DNA of 19,610 nucleotides from an uncultured Mycoplasmatota bacterium (GTDB lineage Bacteria > Bacillota_I > Bacilli_A > RF39 > UBA660): contig UQVR01000022.1 of the NCBI GenBank assembly GCA_900544625.1, positions 1 through 19,610 on the forward strand, written 5' to 3'. A program made the position numbers and the translations under genes. The notes under the pieces are model-generated. The model ran no database searches, was not told where the DNA came from, and worked only from the letters and a program-made list of their open reading frames with translations. Shown here piece after piece: positions 6,178 through 14,514 of this stretch; position 1 is the first letter of the stretch, and every line of letters starts with the position of its first letter.

Positions 6178-6921
6178 TTAATTATCTTTTGTTAAAGTTA
6201 ACACTACTGATGGAGCATCTAGATCTAATTGTCCCATTCTTTTTAATTTGGCATACAAAAGTAATACTTCTAACTTTTTATAATTTACATTTAAATCCAA
6301 TTGTAACATTTTTATGGCTAATTGTTCTATTTCCGAATCTATTTCTGTAGGATAAATCCCATCTTCCATAAATTTTTCGATTAAAGCATTAGCTTTATTA
6401 ATCTTTTCTTGCCAAGCTTTATCTGCCGCTAGTTCTTTCATTTTTTTAGTATTTAACTGTTTTTGTAGTTTAAAAATAAAAGTTTCATTATTTTCGATTG
6501 TTATTAGGAAACTATCTAATTTCTTTTCTAATATTTCACAAGTTTCATTTATTTCATCTTTTTTAGAATTTATTTTTTTATTACTGCGTGATATTTTTTT
6601 TAAAAGTAAATATAACGTTATAGCAGATAATAAGAAAGCCCCTGGATTAAAAATAACTATTCCTAAATTAGTCGGCACCAAAAGAAAAGCCAAAATACTA
6701 TTATTTCTAACTTTATTTTCTGATTCAGAAAAATTAAAATATAAATCTTCTGCTCTAGATTTCATTTGAATTAGATATTTATTTTTTAACTCAACGTTTT
6801 TAGAAAACAATTTATCTAACTCTTCTAAAGTTAGGTTGTTTTCCTTTGTTAATATAGAAAAAATATTATTTACTTCATTTTCTATATTTTGCATTTTAAT
6901 ATTTTCTTTCTTAAACTCCAT
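6178..6921 (-). CDS. Membrane-hairpin protein with flanking helical domains, unknown function
   Basis: 247 residues. Residues 1-72 are charged and helical. Residues about 75-109 form a hydrophobic hairpin (SILAFLLVPTNLGIVIF, then AFLLSAITLYLLL, broken by NPG). Residues 110-165 have coiled-coil character and are Lys/Glu-rich. A compact C-terminal region (about 165-247) ends in SVVLTLTKDN. Both termini are probably cytoplasmic. No enzyme motif is visible. The Shine-Dalgarno is a run of seven G (GGGGGGG) five bases before the ATG. Its own promoter lies at 6949-6977, at the edge of the upstream gene orf249, so it can be expressed separately. The family is not recognised. Confidence 0.75.
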   Translation of the reverse strand: MEFKKENIKMQNIENEVNNIFSILTKENNLTLEELDKLFSKNVELKNKYLIQMKSRAEDLYFNFSESENKVRNNSILAFLLVPTNLGIVIFNPGAFLLSAITLYLLLKKISRSNKKINSKKDEINETCEILEKKLDSFLITIENNETFIFKLQKQLNTKKMKELAADKAWQEKINKANALIEKFMEDGIYPTEIDSEIEQLAIKMLQLDLNVNYKKLEVLLLYAKLKRMGQLDLDAPSVVLTLTKDN

Positions 6922-6948
6922 AATATCCCCCCCATGTAAGTCTTATGT

Positions 6949-6977
6949 ATATTATCATATTTTAAATATTTTTTCAA
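6949..6977 (-). promoter_or_regulatory. Promoter of orf247
   Basis: On the minus strand TTGAAA, a 17-base spacer, then TAATAT. It abuts the stop codon of orf249 (6978), allowing orf247 to be expressed apart from rplS-lepB-orf249. Confidence 0.5.
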
Positions 6978-7727
6978 TTAAAATTCAATTTCATAATCTT
7001 TCAAAGTTTTTTTTACGCTAGTAATAAATTTTTTATCATTCGTTGCTAGTACTTTTTCCTTTAACTTTTTCATATCCAAATCTTCTCTAACTGCACTTAT
7101 TAATTCAGTTAAATAATAACTATCTTTTTTTTCAATAAAATAATCTTCAATTAAAGAAAAATCCTTATTTTTTCTATTATAATTAAAAGCAAGACGCCAT
7201 AACCATTCTCGTTCATTATTTTTAATTCCAACTTTTACAAGGTCATTAAATTTCTCTTGATCAATTTGAGGTGGCATAGGAACACTTATATATTGAGCAA
7301 TAAATTCTAAAAGTTCATAATCATTTATAGACTCCCAATAGTGATTAATTAATTTGTTATCTGCAAGTAAAATATAGATACTTTCATATAATTTACCGCC
7401 ATCTTTAACTTTCTTTTTATCTTCTAATAAGTATTCTTTTCTATGTTCTATTTTTTCTCTTAAATCTTTTTCTAAATTATCAGAATCTAAAATTATATTA
7501 ATATCACTAACAATTCTTTCAATAGTTTCTAATCTATTTTTTTCAATTTCATCTATTTCATTTGCAGTCTTATCTTTTATTGTTTTTATATCATCTATAA
7601 GTTTATTAATAGATATTTTTTCTTCTTTAGAAAAATTGTTTAAATCTAACTCTTCTAAAGATTCTAAAAGTTCATCACTATTTATAAATCTATTTATATA
7701 TTTGTACATTAAAGTAACTAAATTCAT
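6978..7727 (-). CDS. Conserved-looking 249-residue cytoplasmic protein, unknown function
   Basis: No signal peptide or membrane segment. The N-terminal region (1-50) has the pattern MNLVTLMYKYINRFINSDEL with a following LEELDLNNFSKEE. A long Lys/Glu-rich helix or coiled coil comes next (about 50-110, including NEIDEIEKNRLETIERI), then a helical C-terminal half with WRLAFNYNRK and YYLTELISAVRED that could be a repeat-type scaffold. The ATG overlaps the lepB stop by one base (TAATG), so translation is coupled to signal peptidase. I cannot assign a function. It is a plausible immunity-, chaperone- or adaptor-like protein only by its shape, which is weak evidence. Confidence 0.75.
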   Translation of the reverse strand: MNLVTLMYKYINRFINSDELLESLEELDLNNFSKEEKISINKLIDDIKTIKDKTANEIDEIEKNRLETIERIVSDINIILDSDNLEKDLREKIEHRKEYLLEDKKKVKDGGKLYESIYILLADNKLINHYWESINDYELLEFIAQYISVPMPPQIDQEKFNDLVKVGIKNNEREWLWRLAFNYNRKNKDFSLIEDYFIEKKDSYYLTELISAVREDLDMKKLKEKVLATNDKKFITSVKKTLKDYEIEF

Positions 7728-8209
7728 TATTGCACCGTGCCAATTTTAGTAAATGGAAATAATCTAAATACTATTTTTCCTTTTATTTCATTATCTTTAA
7801 TTGGTCCAAAGTACCTAGAATCTTTACTTATCAGTCTGTTATCTCCGAGTATGAAATACTCATCATCTCTTAAAGTAACTTTATTATAATCACTTGTTTC
7901 TCCATAAGCATACTCATCATCAATTACTTTATCATTTATATATATTTTTCCCTTTTTAATAGCTACAGTTTCTCCGGGAAGTCCAATTACTCTTTTAATT
8001 ATTTTTTCATTATCTTTTTCTTCATCAAGAACGATTATGTCGAATCTATCTATACTACTTAATTTGTATAATAGTAATATATCTCCATTTTTTAATGTAT
8101 TTTTCATACTATCGCCATCTACTCTAACCGGAGTTATTATAAATGTCCTAATTAATACCACTACTACCACAATTACTATATATGGTATTACCTCTTTTAT
8201 TACCTTCAT
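7727..8209 (-). CDS. lepB: Signal peptidase I
   Basis: 160 residues, a typical length for the short Gram-positive P-type enzymes. A single N-terminal membrane anchor (about 8-28) is followed by VDGDSMKNTLKNGDILL with catalytic Ser34. The general-base Lys72 lies in IKRVIGLPGE, and box E at about 120-137 reads ILGDNRLISKDSRYFGPI. The Lys dyad identifies it as bacterial P-type, not the SipW/ER type with His. It cleaves signal peptides of secreted proteins on the outer face of the membrane. AAAGGAG lies about 8 bases before the ATG. It is downstream of rplS across an intergenic hairpin and overlaps orf249 by one base. Confidence 0.95.
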   Translation of the reverse strand: MKVIKEVIPYIVIVVVVVLIRTFIITPVRVDGDSMKNTLKNGDILLLYKLSSIDRFDIIVLDEEKDNEKIIKRVIGLPGETVAIKKGKIYINDKVIDDEYAYGETSDYNKVTLRDDEYFILGDNRLISKDSRYFGPIKDNEIKGKIVFRLFPFTKIGTVQ

Positions 8210-8227
8210 TAAATATTTCTCCTTTAA

Positions 8228-8260
8228 ACGAAAGAAAGGAAAGAATTAACTTCTTTCCTT
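8228..8260 (-). terminator. Hairpin between rplS and lepB (terminator or attenuator)
   Basis: A perfect 10-bp stem, AAGGAAAGAA / TTCTTTCCTT (arms 8236-8245 and 8251-8260), with the rplS stop codon in the 5-base loop. On the minus strand it is followed by a short TCTTTC run rather than a full T-tract, so it may only partly terminate. That would let some transcripts read into lepB, which has no clear promoter of its own. Confidence 0.55.
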
Positions 8261-8587
8261 AACTTTATATTCTTTACGCATTCCTTTGATAAAGTTAAGT
8301 TTTGCACGACGAACTTTACCTTTTTTGATTACAACAATTTTGTCAATTGTTGGGGTATTTATTGGAAATATTCTTTCTACACCAACTGTTCCACTTTTTT
8401 TACGAACTGTAAATGTTTCAGAAACTCCTCCACCTCTTTTAGCGATTACTAATCCTTCAAAAGATTGGATTCTTTCCTTTTTTCCTTCTTTTACCCAAAC
8501 ATCAACTCTAACTGTGTCCCCAACTCTAAATTCTGGAACATCTTTACGAATATGTTTTTCAGCAATTTTGTCAACTAAATTTGCCAT
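8246..8587 (-). CDS. rplS: 50S ribosomal protein L19
   Basis: 113 residues from the chosen start. The sequence MANLVDKIAEKHIRKDVPEFRVGDTVRV begins the conserved fold, followed by GKKERIQSFEGLVIAKRGGGVSETFTVRK, GVERIFPINTPTIDKI and the C-terminal VRRAKLNFIKGMRKEYKVKE, all classic L19. It binds near the 30S-50S interface. AAGGAGG lies 6 bases before the ATG at 8587. An ATG immediately upstream (8590) and a farther ATG at 8620 are in frame but poorly spaced. The usual rimM-trmD partners are not adjacent here; the neighbours are rseP upstream and lepB downstream. Confidence 0.97.
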   Translation of the reverse strand: MANLVDKIAEKHIRKDVPEFRVGDTVRVDVWVKEGKKERIQSFEGLVIAKRGGGVSETFTVRKKSGTVGVERIFPINTPTIDKIVVIKKGKVRRAKLNFIKGMRKEYKVKERS

Positions 8588-8638
8588 CATATACCTCCTT
8601 ATTTTATTACCTATAATCATATAAAATATTTATAGCGG

Positions 8639-8644
8639 ATTATA
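8639..8644 (-). promoter_or_regulatory. Possible -10 of the rplS promoter
   Basis: The minus strand carries a perfect TATAAT about 50 bases before the rplS start. A TTGACC nearby is only 11 bases upstream, too close to be its -35, so the promoter is uncertain. The leader between it and rplS contains a short CTATAA/TTATAG inverted repeat. Confidence 0.35.
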
Positions 8645-8695
8645 TACCTTTTTTGGGTCAACAATATATTATCATAAATTATTAAACTATGCAAG

Positions 8696-9748
8696 TTAAA
8701 ATAAACGAATTATATCTTGAATTGTTATATAAAACATTAAAAGTAGTAATAACAAGAAACCAATTGTATGACATGTATTTTCAAATTTAGCATTAACTGG
8801 TTTTCTTCTTATAGCTTCAACAATAAGGAAGAAAACTCTACCTCCATCAAATGCTGGGAATGGTAAGATATTTATGAATCCCACATTAATTGATAAAAAA
8901 GCCGTTAAATAGATCATATAATTTAAACCTAATGCTACCCCATCATCTACGACTTTGTACATTCCAACTGGACCAGATAAAGCACTCGTCGAAATCTTAC
9001 CTGTTAAAAGACCACTAACTGTTAACCACATTGATTCAACTATACTACCAAACTTTTGAAAAGCATATTTAATTGATGCGAAGAATCCAGTTGCTTTGTA
9101 ACTTTCTACCTCAACACCAAATATATGTTTTTCATTACCATCAGCATCTTTTTCAAGCTTTGGTACTACTTTGTAAGTATCTTTGCTTCCATCTTCATGT
9201 TTTACTTCAAATGTATAATAATCATTTTTATTTTTCATAACTAGTATTATTTGAGCAACATCCCAAGTTGATACTTTATGGTCGTTGATAGAGATAATTG
9301 TATCTCCTGATTTAATACCAGCCTCAGCCATTGGATAATTTTCTACCGCATTTTTTACTACTGGTTTTAAGGTTGTTCCCCCCCATATTAAGCTACTTAC
9401 AAATAAAAGCACTATTGCTAATATAAAGTTATTTACAACACCCGCAACTAAAATTATTAGTCTTTGCCACCAAGGCTTATTGCACATATAATCTTCTTTT
9501 TTTATTTTTTCATCGGCATCTTCATAAACCTCACCAGCCATAGAAACAAAACCACCGATTGGAAAAGCTCTGATATTATAATCTATTTTATCTTTTCCTT
9601 TGTGAGTATGAATAATTGGTCCCATTCCGATTGAAAATTCATAAATATGAACTTTAAACTTTTTAGCCCAAATGAAATGCCCGAATTCATGAACTAAAAT
9701 AATAATTCCTAAAATAAATATTAATATAAGTATTGATATAATCCACAT
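8696..9748 (-). CDS. rseP: Site-2 intramembrane metalloprotease RseP/RasP
   Basis: 350 residues with the full family plan. The first membrane segment carries the zinc motif HEFGH (H20, E21, H24). A PDZ domain spans about 126-200 (GIKSGDTIISINDHKV). The NxLPxPxxDGG motif NILPFPAFDGGR at 293-304 supplies the third zinc ligand, Asp301, and a C-terminal membrane segment ends the protein. RseP-type proteases clear cut anti-sigma factors and signal-peptide remnants within the membrane. A clear GGAGG precedes the ATG, inside a TTAAGGAGGCTTAA palindrome. It lies 13 bases after cdsA, the usual order in Firmicutes, and the two are surely co-transcribed. Confidence 0.96.
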   Translation of the reverse strand: MWIISILILIFILGIIILVHEFGHFIWAKKFKVHIYEFSIGMGPIIHTHKGKDKIDYNIRAFPIGGFVSMAGEVYEDADEKIKKEDYMCNKPWWQRLIILVAGVVNNFILAIVLLFVSSLIWGGTTLKPVVKNAVENYPMAEAGIKSGDTIISINDHKVSTWDVAQIILVMKNKNDYYTFEVKHEDGSKDTYKVVPKLEKDADGNEKHIFGVEVESYKATGFFASIKYAFQKFGSIVESMWLTVSGLLTGKISTSALSGPVGMYKVVDDGVALGLNYMIYLTAFLSINVGFINILPFPAFDGGRVFFLIVEAIRRKPVNAKFENTCHTIGFLLLLLLMFYITIQDIIRLF

Positions 9749-9761
9749 AATTTAAGCCTCC

Positions 9762-10547
9762 TTAAAACATAAGTAAAAATATGTATGTAATAAAAACAAA
9801 TATACTACTGTCAAGTCTATCTAAAATACCACCATGTCCTGGCATTATATTTGAATAATCTTTAACACCGTTTTCTCTTTTAATTCTACTCATTATTAAA
9901 TCCCCAATTTGACCAATAATAGAAAGAATAATCGTTATAATGACAATTTTTAAAGTAATATTTCCAATTAAAAGTCTATAAAAAATAATTCCTGATGCAG
10001 ATCCTAAAACTAAACCACCAATTGAACCTTCCCAAGTTTTATTGGGACTAATGTTAACACACATTTTATTTTTACCAAACTTTGACCCTATTAGGTAAGC
10101 AAAGATATCATTAACCATTGGTATTATAAGTAAGAATAAGAACGTATTTAAATTTCTTAATCTTATAGTTAAAAAGGCATTAAATACTAAACCTAAAAAT
10201 AAAACAGCTCCAAGTAAAAAGAAAGCATCTTTACTACTGTAATCTTCTTCTTTATAAAATACTGTTGGTACTATCAAAAACAAACTAGTCATAGCTACTA
10301 TTTGATATGTAAATCCTTTATAAATTGATGTTCCTTCATTACATAAAATCAATGTTAACATGGATATTAATCCTATAAAAATCATTGTGTTAGGTATTTT
10401 TCCATGTGATGCAGGTAAATCTATAATTTCTTTGTATGCCAAGGCTGCTATTAAGCAAATACCTAAAGTATAATATATTCCCCCTAGAGCTATCAAAGGG
10501 ACTACTATTATTAATGCAACGATAGCACTTATTATTCTTGTTTTCAT
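9762..10547 (-). CDS. cdsA: Phosphatidate cytidylyltransferase
   Basis: 261 residues with about eight membrane segments. The CDP-diglyceride synthetase signature runs from ISPNKTWEGSIGG (about 166-178) to IGDLIMSRIKREN and DYSNIMPGHGGILDRLDS (about 214-247). It makes CDP-diacylglycerol from phosphatidic acid and CTP, feeding phosphatidylglycerol and cardiolipin synthesis. GGAGG lies 7 bases before the ATG. A near-consensus promoter sits 38 bases upstream. It pairs with rseP as expected, but uppS, frr and pyrH, common upstream neighbours, are absent; a divergent small gene is there instead. Confidence 0.96.
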   Translation of the reverse strand: MKTRIISAIVALIIVVPLIALGGIYYTLGICLIAALAYKEIIDLPASHGKIPNTMIFIGLISMLTLILCNEGTSIYKGFTYQIVAMTSLFLIVPTVFYKEEDYSSKDAFFLLGAVLFLGLVFNAFLTIRLRNLNTFLFLLIIPMVNDIFAYLIGSKFGKNKMCVNISPNKTWEGSIGGLVLGSASGIIFYRLLIGNITLKIVIITIILSIIGQIGDLIMSRIKRENGVKDYSNIMPGHGGILDRLDSSIFVFITYIFLLMF

Positions 10548-10584
10548 TTTTTCCTCCGTTTTTTAATTCTATCTTCCATATAAA

Positions 10585-10613
10585 ATTATACATAAAAATA
10601 TTGTTATTGTAAA
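10585..10613 (-). promoter_or_regulatory. cdsA promoter
   Basis: The minus strand has TTTACA, a 17-base spacer, then TATAAT. Its -35 lies one base from the -35 of the divergent promoter at 10601-10630, so two polymerases could not occupy both at once. Confidence 0.7.
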
Positions 10614-10630
10614 TAATTTTAGCATATTAT
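10601..10630 (+). promoter_or_regulatory. Promoter of the divergent small membrane-protein gene
   Basis: TTGTTA, an 18-base spacer, then TATTAT. The expected start of transcription falls at or next to the ATG at 10636, implying a leaderless transcript. Confidence 0.45.
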
Positions 10631-10635
10631 TTAAC

Positions 10636-11013
10636 ATGAATGATGTTGAAAAAAAACTAAAACGACTAAAAAATGAAGATATAATTTGGATTATATATTT
10701 TTTTATTGTCGTTTTTGCATTGTATTCAAATAAATTAGATCGAGATTATTTATTAAAAAAAGATAAAGATGCTTATAAAAGAGAAAAAAGTATTAATATA
10801 ACTATTTTCTTTGTAGCATTCTTTATCTATTTGTACTTCTTGCTTTTATTAACTGAAGACTTGGGAAGCATGGAAAAAAACTTTGATGATCCGAATTACA
10901 GATCGACATTTATACAACTTATTGCAGCAATTTTATTTTTAATCGGTGGTGCCATTTATTTGATTAATGAGATTACTAGAAAAGATGATGCCTTAGATGT
11001 GGGGTTGATTTAA
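10636..11013 (+). CDS. Three-helix membrane protein, unknown function
   Basis: 125 residues with three predicted membrane segments: about 17-33 (IIWIIYFFIVVFALYSN), about 54-74 (NITIFFVAFFIYLYFLLLL) and about 92-112 (FIQLIAAILFLIGGAIYLI). The N-terminus (MNDVEKKLKRLKNEDI) is charged and cytoplasmic. The loop between the first two segments is Lys/Asp-rich. No domain is recognised. There is no Shine-Dalgarno before the ATG and the predicted promoter ends 5 bases upstream, so translation may be leaderless. It is divergent from cdsA and convergent with the deacetylase gene; no clear terminator separates the latter pair. Confidence 0.75.
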   Translation: MNDVEKKLKRLKNEDIIWIIYFFIVVFALYSNKLDRDYLLKKDKDAYKREKSINITIFFVAFFIYLYFLLLLTEDLGSMEKNFDDPNYRSTFIQLIAAILFLIGGAIYLINEITRKDDALDVGLI

Positions 11014-11040
11014 GTTTTAGTTATCACATGTAATGAATTT

Positions 11041-12228
11041 TCATCTAGTGAAATATCGATATGATTTATGTAATTCTAAATCTGTTTTTGTAACATTTGC
11101 AAGAGATGATACTGTAACAACTTGGTATCCTTCGACATAAAGATATGGAAGTAGTTTTTCTATAGCATCAACACTTGATTTATGTATATCATGAAATAAT
11201 ATAATATTTCCATCTTGAGCTTTTTCTAAAACATAATCTTTTAAATAATCAGTATTTTTATGTCTCCAATCCTCTGTATCAACATTCCAAAGAATGAAAG
11301 ATGCATTTAAGGATTCTTTTATTTTTTCATTTATACTTCCATACGGAGGTCTTATTAAATGAAATGTATCTCCAGTTATACTTTTTAGTGTTTCATTGCT
11401 TTCATTAAATTCTTCCACTATCGTTTCTAATTTTTGTCTTTTAAAATTCTTATGATTATATGAATGATATCCAATTTCCATTTTATTATCATAAGCTTTC
11501 TTAACTGCATCTTTATATATAGATAAATTTTTTCCTAACATAAAAAATGTTGCATGAGCTTTATTATTATTTAATATGTCTATTAATCTACTTGTATAAG
11601 GTCCTGGACCATCATCAAATGTTAAAGCTACTATTTTTTTATTTAAATCTATTTTACTACCATCTTCATTTTCATAACTTTTATCTAATTTTATTGTTAT
11701 ATCCATACAATCTTTTATTTCATTATAGTTAATGTGTAATGATAATTCTTCATTAGGTAAAGGATCAATTTCATAATCATAATAATATATTACAAGTTCA
11801 TTATCTTTTACAAAATAAGTATTTGTTTTATCATTTTTACTTAAGACATCTGCGATAAAGGTTGGATATTTTAAATACAACAATTTATTTACTTTAGACC
11901 AAAATTCTTCGACCATCTCAGGTTTTATAATTGATTCTATATTTACTTCTTCACCAGTTTTAAAGTTAAATAATTTAGATATATATCTATCATCTTCAAG
12001 ACTTATTACATTAACAAATCTTGAGTCTATCTCTTTTTTTTCTACGAGATTGCTTAGATTATTTATATATTCATTTATTAAATTACTTTTACTTTCTTTG
12101 TCTGTACCTAAAACAGGCATAGCAAACGAGATATTTTTAAATGAAGAAAAAGCCAAAGGTACCATTATACCTAAAGCCATTAATAAAAATATTCTTTTTC
12201 TTAATTTTACCTTTTTTTTAATCTTCAT
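11041..12228 (-). CDS. Polysaccharide deacetylase, PdaC-like (NodB domain with N-terminal DUF4163/DUF3298-type region)
   Basis: About 395 residues; positions here count from an ATG at 12237. A single N-terminal membrane anchor lies at about 15-35. A domain at about 70-185 resembles the DUF3298/4163 region of PdaC. The NodB deacetylase domain covers about 200-385: TFDDGP with Asp208/Asp209, metal ligands H258 and H262 in HSYNH, RPPYG at 296-300, DTEDW at 320-324, and HDIH with His349/His352. It should remove N-acetyl groups from cell-wall glycans outside the membrane, a change that often gives lysozyme resistance. AAAGG touches the ATG at 12237, so the ATG at 12228 is better spaced. It follows the ABC permease by a few bases, third in that operon. 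Confidence 0.88.
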   Translation of the reverse strand: MKIKKKVKLRKRIFLLMALGIMVPLAFSSFKNISFAMPVLGTDKESKSNLINEYINNLSNLVEKKEIDSRFVNVISLEDDRYISKLFNFKTGEEVNIESIIKPEMVEEFWSKVNKLLYLKYPTFIADVLSKNDKTNTYFVKDNELVIYYYDYEIDPLPNEELSLHINYNEIKDCMDITIKLDKSYENEDGSKIDLNKKIVALTFDDGPGPYTSRLIDILNNNKAHATFFMLGKNLSIYKDAVKKAYDNKMEIGYHSYNHKNFKRQKLETIVEEFNESNETLKSITGDTFHLIRPPYGSINEKIKESLNASFILWNVDTEDWRHKNTDYLKDYVLEKAQDGNIILFHDIHKSSVDAIEKLLPYLYVEGYQVVTVSSLANVTKTDLELHKSYRYFTR

Positions 12229-12240
12229 TATTTTCATCCT

Positions 12241-13608
12241 TTATATGTTTTTAATATTCTTTCTTTTAAATACTATAAATGATGTAACTATCATTATTAG
12301 GAAATATATAATACAAACAATAATTGCATGTGTTAAACTTGTACCATATTTACTAGTTTTACCAAATAAATATAGAGTAAAATCCCAGTTTGTCGTTACA
12401 AAATATTTAAGTATTTTTACTTTATAAACTATTGCAAACATATTTATTAAACTAGCTCCGATTGATCCTGCAAATGTTATTGCTATGGCAAAAGCAGTAT
12501 TTCCTATAATTGTCGAAACTGCAAAAGCTAAAGTTACTAATAGTAATATTTGAGGTAAATAACATATAGTTATTATTACAACATATTTTAATAGGCTCAT
12601 GATTTCTAAAGATTTTGTTGCTAAGTTGTAAACTACGACATGATTTTTTAAAGAATCAAATCCTAAGAATAGACCACCAATTACAATTTGCATTAAATAA
12701 GCAAATACAATAAATATTATCGTAAGCAATATTGATGTGATAAATTTAGATAAAAGTATTGTACTTCTTTTGTATGGGGTTATGAGCAATGATTTTATTG
12801 TTCCTTTGTTGTATTCCTCACTAACAATAGCTCCAGCAACCATTACACCAAATACTATGATCATAAACATATATTCTTGAAAGAAATTCATTATAATACA
12901 TCTTAAATCATTAGCATTATTAGTATCTTCCTTAGTCTCTAAAATATACCTGTTTTCATAATAATTCTTTACTGCTTCTTCATATTCGCTTTTCTTATCA
13001 ATTTTTGCCTTTTCATAGGCTGATACTGAATATGCTGTGTTTTCAACAACATTTATTGCTTCATTTAAATAATCTTCTCCATAAGCAATATTTTCTTTTA
13101 GTCGATATTCTAATAGTTCAATTTTCACTTTTGTAGCAAATATTTGATTTTCTATTTCATTTTTTTCTCTATCTTTTACTACATTCTTATTTGCTTCAAA
13201 TTTTTTTAACTCCTCAGTTGCTTCATTTAAATCTCTTGTTACAAAAAACTTCCAATTGTCTTGCTCTAATGCATTTTTAAAATCATCGTATTCTTTTTTT
13301 AGTATACTACTATCTTCACCATTTTCTATGGCATTATAATAATTATATGCAATAGAGTAATACTCATCCAGTTTATAGTATTGCCATGTACTTCTATCAT
13401 ATTTTTCATAATAGGAATTTATATCTTGGGCAATTTTTTTATCTATTACATCACCTTCGGATGGATAATAAGGGTTATTATAAAAATTATTATCTTTTGA
13501 ATAAACATATGATACTAGGACCATAAAAAGGGCTGTTATTATCATAATTATGTAAGTACTCTTTTTATGTAAGATTTTATATATTTCATTTTTTATTAAC
13601 TTTATCAT
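12241..13608 (-). CDS. ABC-2 type transporter permease with a large extracytoplasmic domain
   Basis: 455 residues. One N-terminal membrane segment (about 18-37) is followed by a roughly 200-residue external, coiled-coil-rich region (about 40-235), then five more membrane segments with the ABC-2 pattern MVAGAIVSEEYNKGTIKSLLITPYKR at about 259-284. This plan suits BcrB/NatB-like permeases that extrude or remove compounds from the membrane. The start overlaps the end of the ATPase gene by 23 bases, so the subunits are translationally coupled. The external domain is longer than in minimal BcrB-type permeases and might sense or bind the substrate. Confidence 0.9.
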   Translation of the reverse strand: MIKLIKNEIYKILHKKSTYIIMIITALFMVLVSYVYSKDNNFYNNPYYPSEGDVIDKKIAQDINSYYEKYDRSTWQYYKLDEYYSIAYNYYNAIENGEDSSILKKEYDDFKNALEQDNWKFFVTRDLNEATEELKKFEANKNVVKDREKNEIENQIFATKVKIELLEYRLKENIAYGEDYLNEAINVVENTAYSVSAYEKAKIDKKSEYEEAVKNYYENRYILETKEDTNNANDLRCIIMNFFQEYMFMIIVFGVMVAGAIVSEEYNKGTIKSLLITPYKRSTILLSKFITSILLTIIFIVFAYLMQIVIGGLFLGFDSLKNHVVVYNLATKSLEIMSLLKYVVIITICYLPQILLLVTLAFAVSTIIGNTAFAIAITFAGSIGASLINMFAIVYKVKILKYFVTTNWDFTLYLFGKTSKYGTSLTHAIIVCIIYFLIMIVTSFIVFKRKNIKNI

Positions 13609-14491
13609 TTTTCTTACCTCCAGTCTTTTTTAGGAATGCTTCTTCAAGAGTTAATTCTTCCATTTTTACTTCATATACATCAATATTTTTTTTGACTAAT
13701 GTTTTAACAATACTTGCAATATCTTCTTTTTCACCATTATAACTAAATTTATCTTTTGCTACTTCATATATTCCTTCAATATCTAAATCTTTAGTATTGC
13801 TTACATTAAATGTATATTTATTACCATTATTTTTAAATTCTTTTACTTCACTAGTTTCTATAATTGTTCCATTATCTATAATTAATACTTTATTACAAAA
13901 ACTTTCTAACTCTGCTAAATTATGACTAGATATTAGTATTCCCAGTCCTTCTTTAGCTAACTTTTTTAGAAGGTTTCTTAAATCTTTTATTCCTTCTGGA
14001 TCTAACCCATTTGTGGGTTCATCTAAAATCAAAACATTTGGTTCATTGATTAAGGCTCTAGCTATTCCTAATCTTTGACGCATACCTAATGAATATTTGC
14101 TAACTTTATCGTTAATTCTTCCTTCTAAATCTACAAGTTTTACGATTTCTTTTATTTTTTCATCACTAACATCTTTGTATAAATTTGCCGTTAATTTTAA
14201 ATTTTGCCATCCTGTTAGGTACATATATGTATCAGGACTTTCAACAATTGCTCCGACTTTTTCAATTGATTTTACAAAGTTTTTTTTCACATCAAAACCA
14301 TTGATAGTTACTTTTCCTTTATCAATACTTTGTAGTCCTAAAATAAGTTTTATAGTTGTAGTTTTACCACTTCCATTTGGCCCAATGAACGCTAATATAT
14401 CCCCTTCATCAATCTCAAATGAAACATCTTTTAATATTTGCTTTTTTCCAAAACTTTTATATAAGTTTTGACATTCCAATAATTTCTTCAT
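13586..14491 (-). CDS. ABC transporter ATPase, BcrA/NatA type
   Basis: 301 residues. Walker A is GPNGSGKTTT at about 37-46, signature YSLGMRQRLGIA at about 133-144, Walker B VLILDEPTNGLD at about 153-164, and switch His190 in SSHNL. The position of the Q-loop holds Glu84 (AIVESP), the E-loop variant known from bacitracin and lantibiotic-immunity ATPases. With the downstream ABC-2 permease it should form a two-subunit exporter for an antimicrobial or membrane-active compound. The substrate is inferred from type only. GAAAGGAAG precedes the ATG and a TATAAT lies at 14515-14520. The C-terminal 80 residues are an accessory domain typical of this class. Confidence 0.92.
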   Translation of the reverse strand: MKKLLECQNLYKSFGKKQILKDVSFEIDEGDILAFIGPNGSGKTTTIKLILGLQSIDKGKVTINGFDVKKNFVKSIEKVGAIVESPDTYMYLTGWQNLKLTANLYKDVSDEKIKEIVKLVDLEGRINDKVSKYSLGMRQRLGIARALINEPNVLILDEPTNGLDPEGIKDLRNLLKKLAKEGLGILISSHNLAELESFCNKVLIIDNGTIIETSEVKEFKNNGNKYTFNVSNTKDLDIEGIYEVAKDKFSYNGEKEDIASIVKTLVKKNIDVYEVKMEELTLEEAFLKKTGGKKNDKVNKK

Positions 14492-14514
14492 AGTATATTC
14501 TTCCTTTCCATTTA

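Noticed and set aside
7727..8209. Considered whether this signal peptidase is the SipW needed by the TasA-like proteins
   Set aside because: It has the Ser34/Lys72 dyad of P-type enzymes, whereas SipW-type enzymes use Ser/His.
8286..8624. Plus-strand reading frame of 112 codons over rplS
   Set aside because: Antisense shadow of L19, an unmistakable gene on the other strand.
10390..10593. A 67-codon minus-strand reading frame over the cdsA start
   Set aside because: It is out of frame with cdsA, has no ribosome site, and its predicted protein is unlike any fold; cdsA has a full set of motifs and a good start.
11014..11040. Terminator between the 125-residue gene and the deacetylase gene
   Set aside because: The short TTATCACATGTAA palindrome gives only a weak stem with no adjacent T-run.
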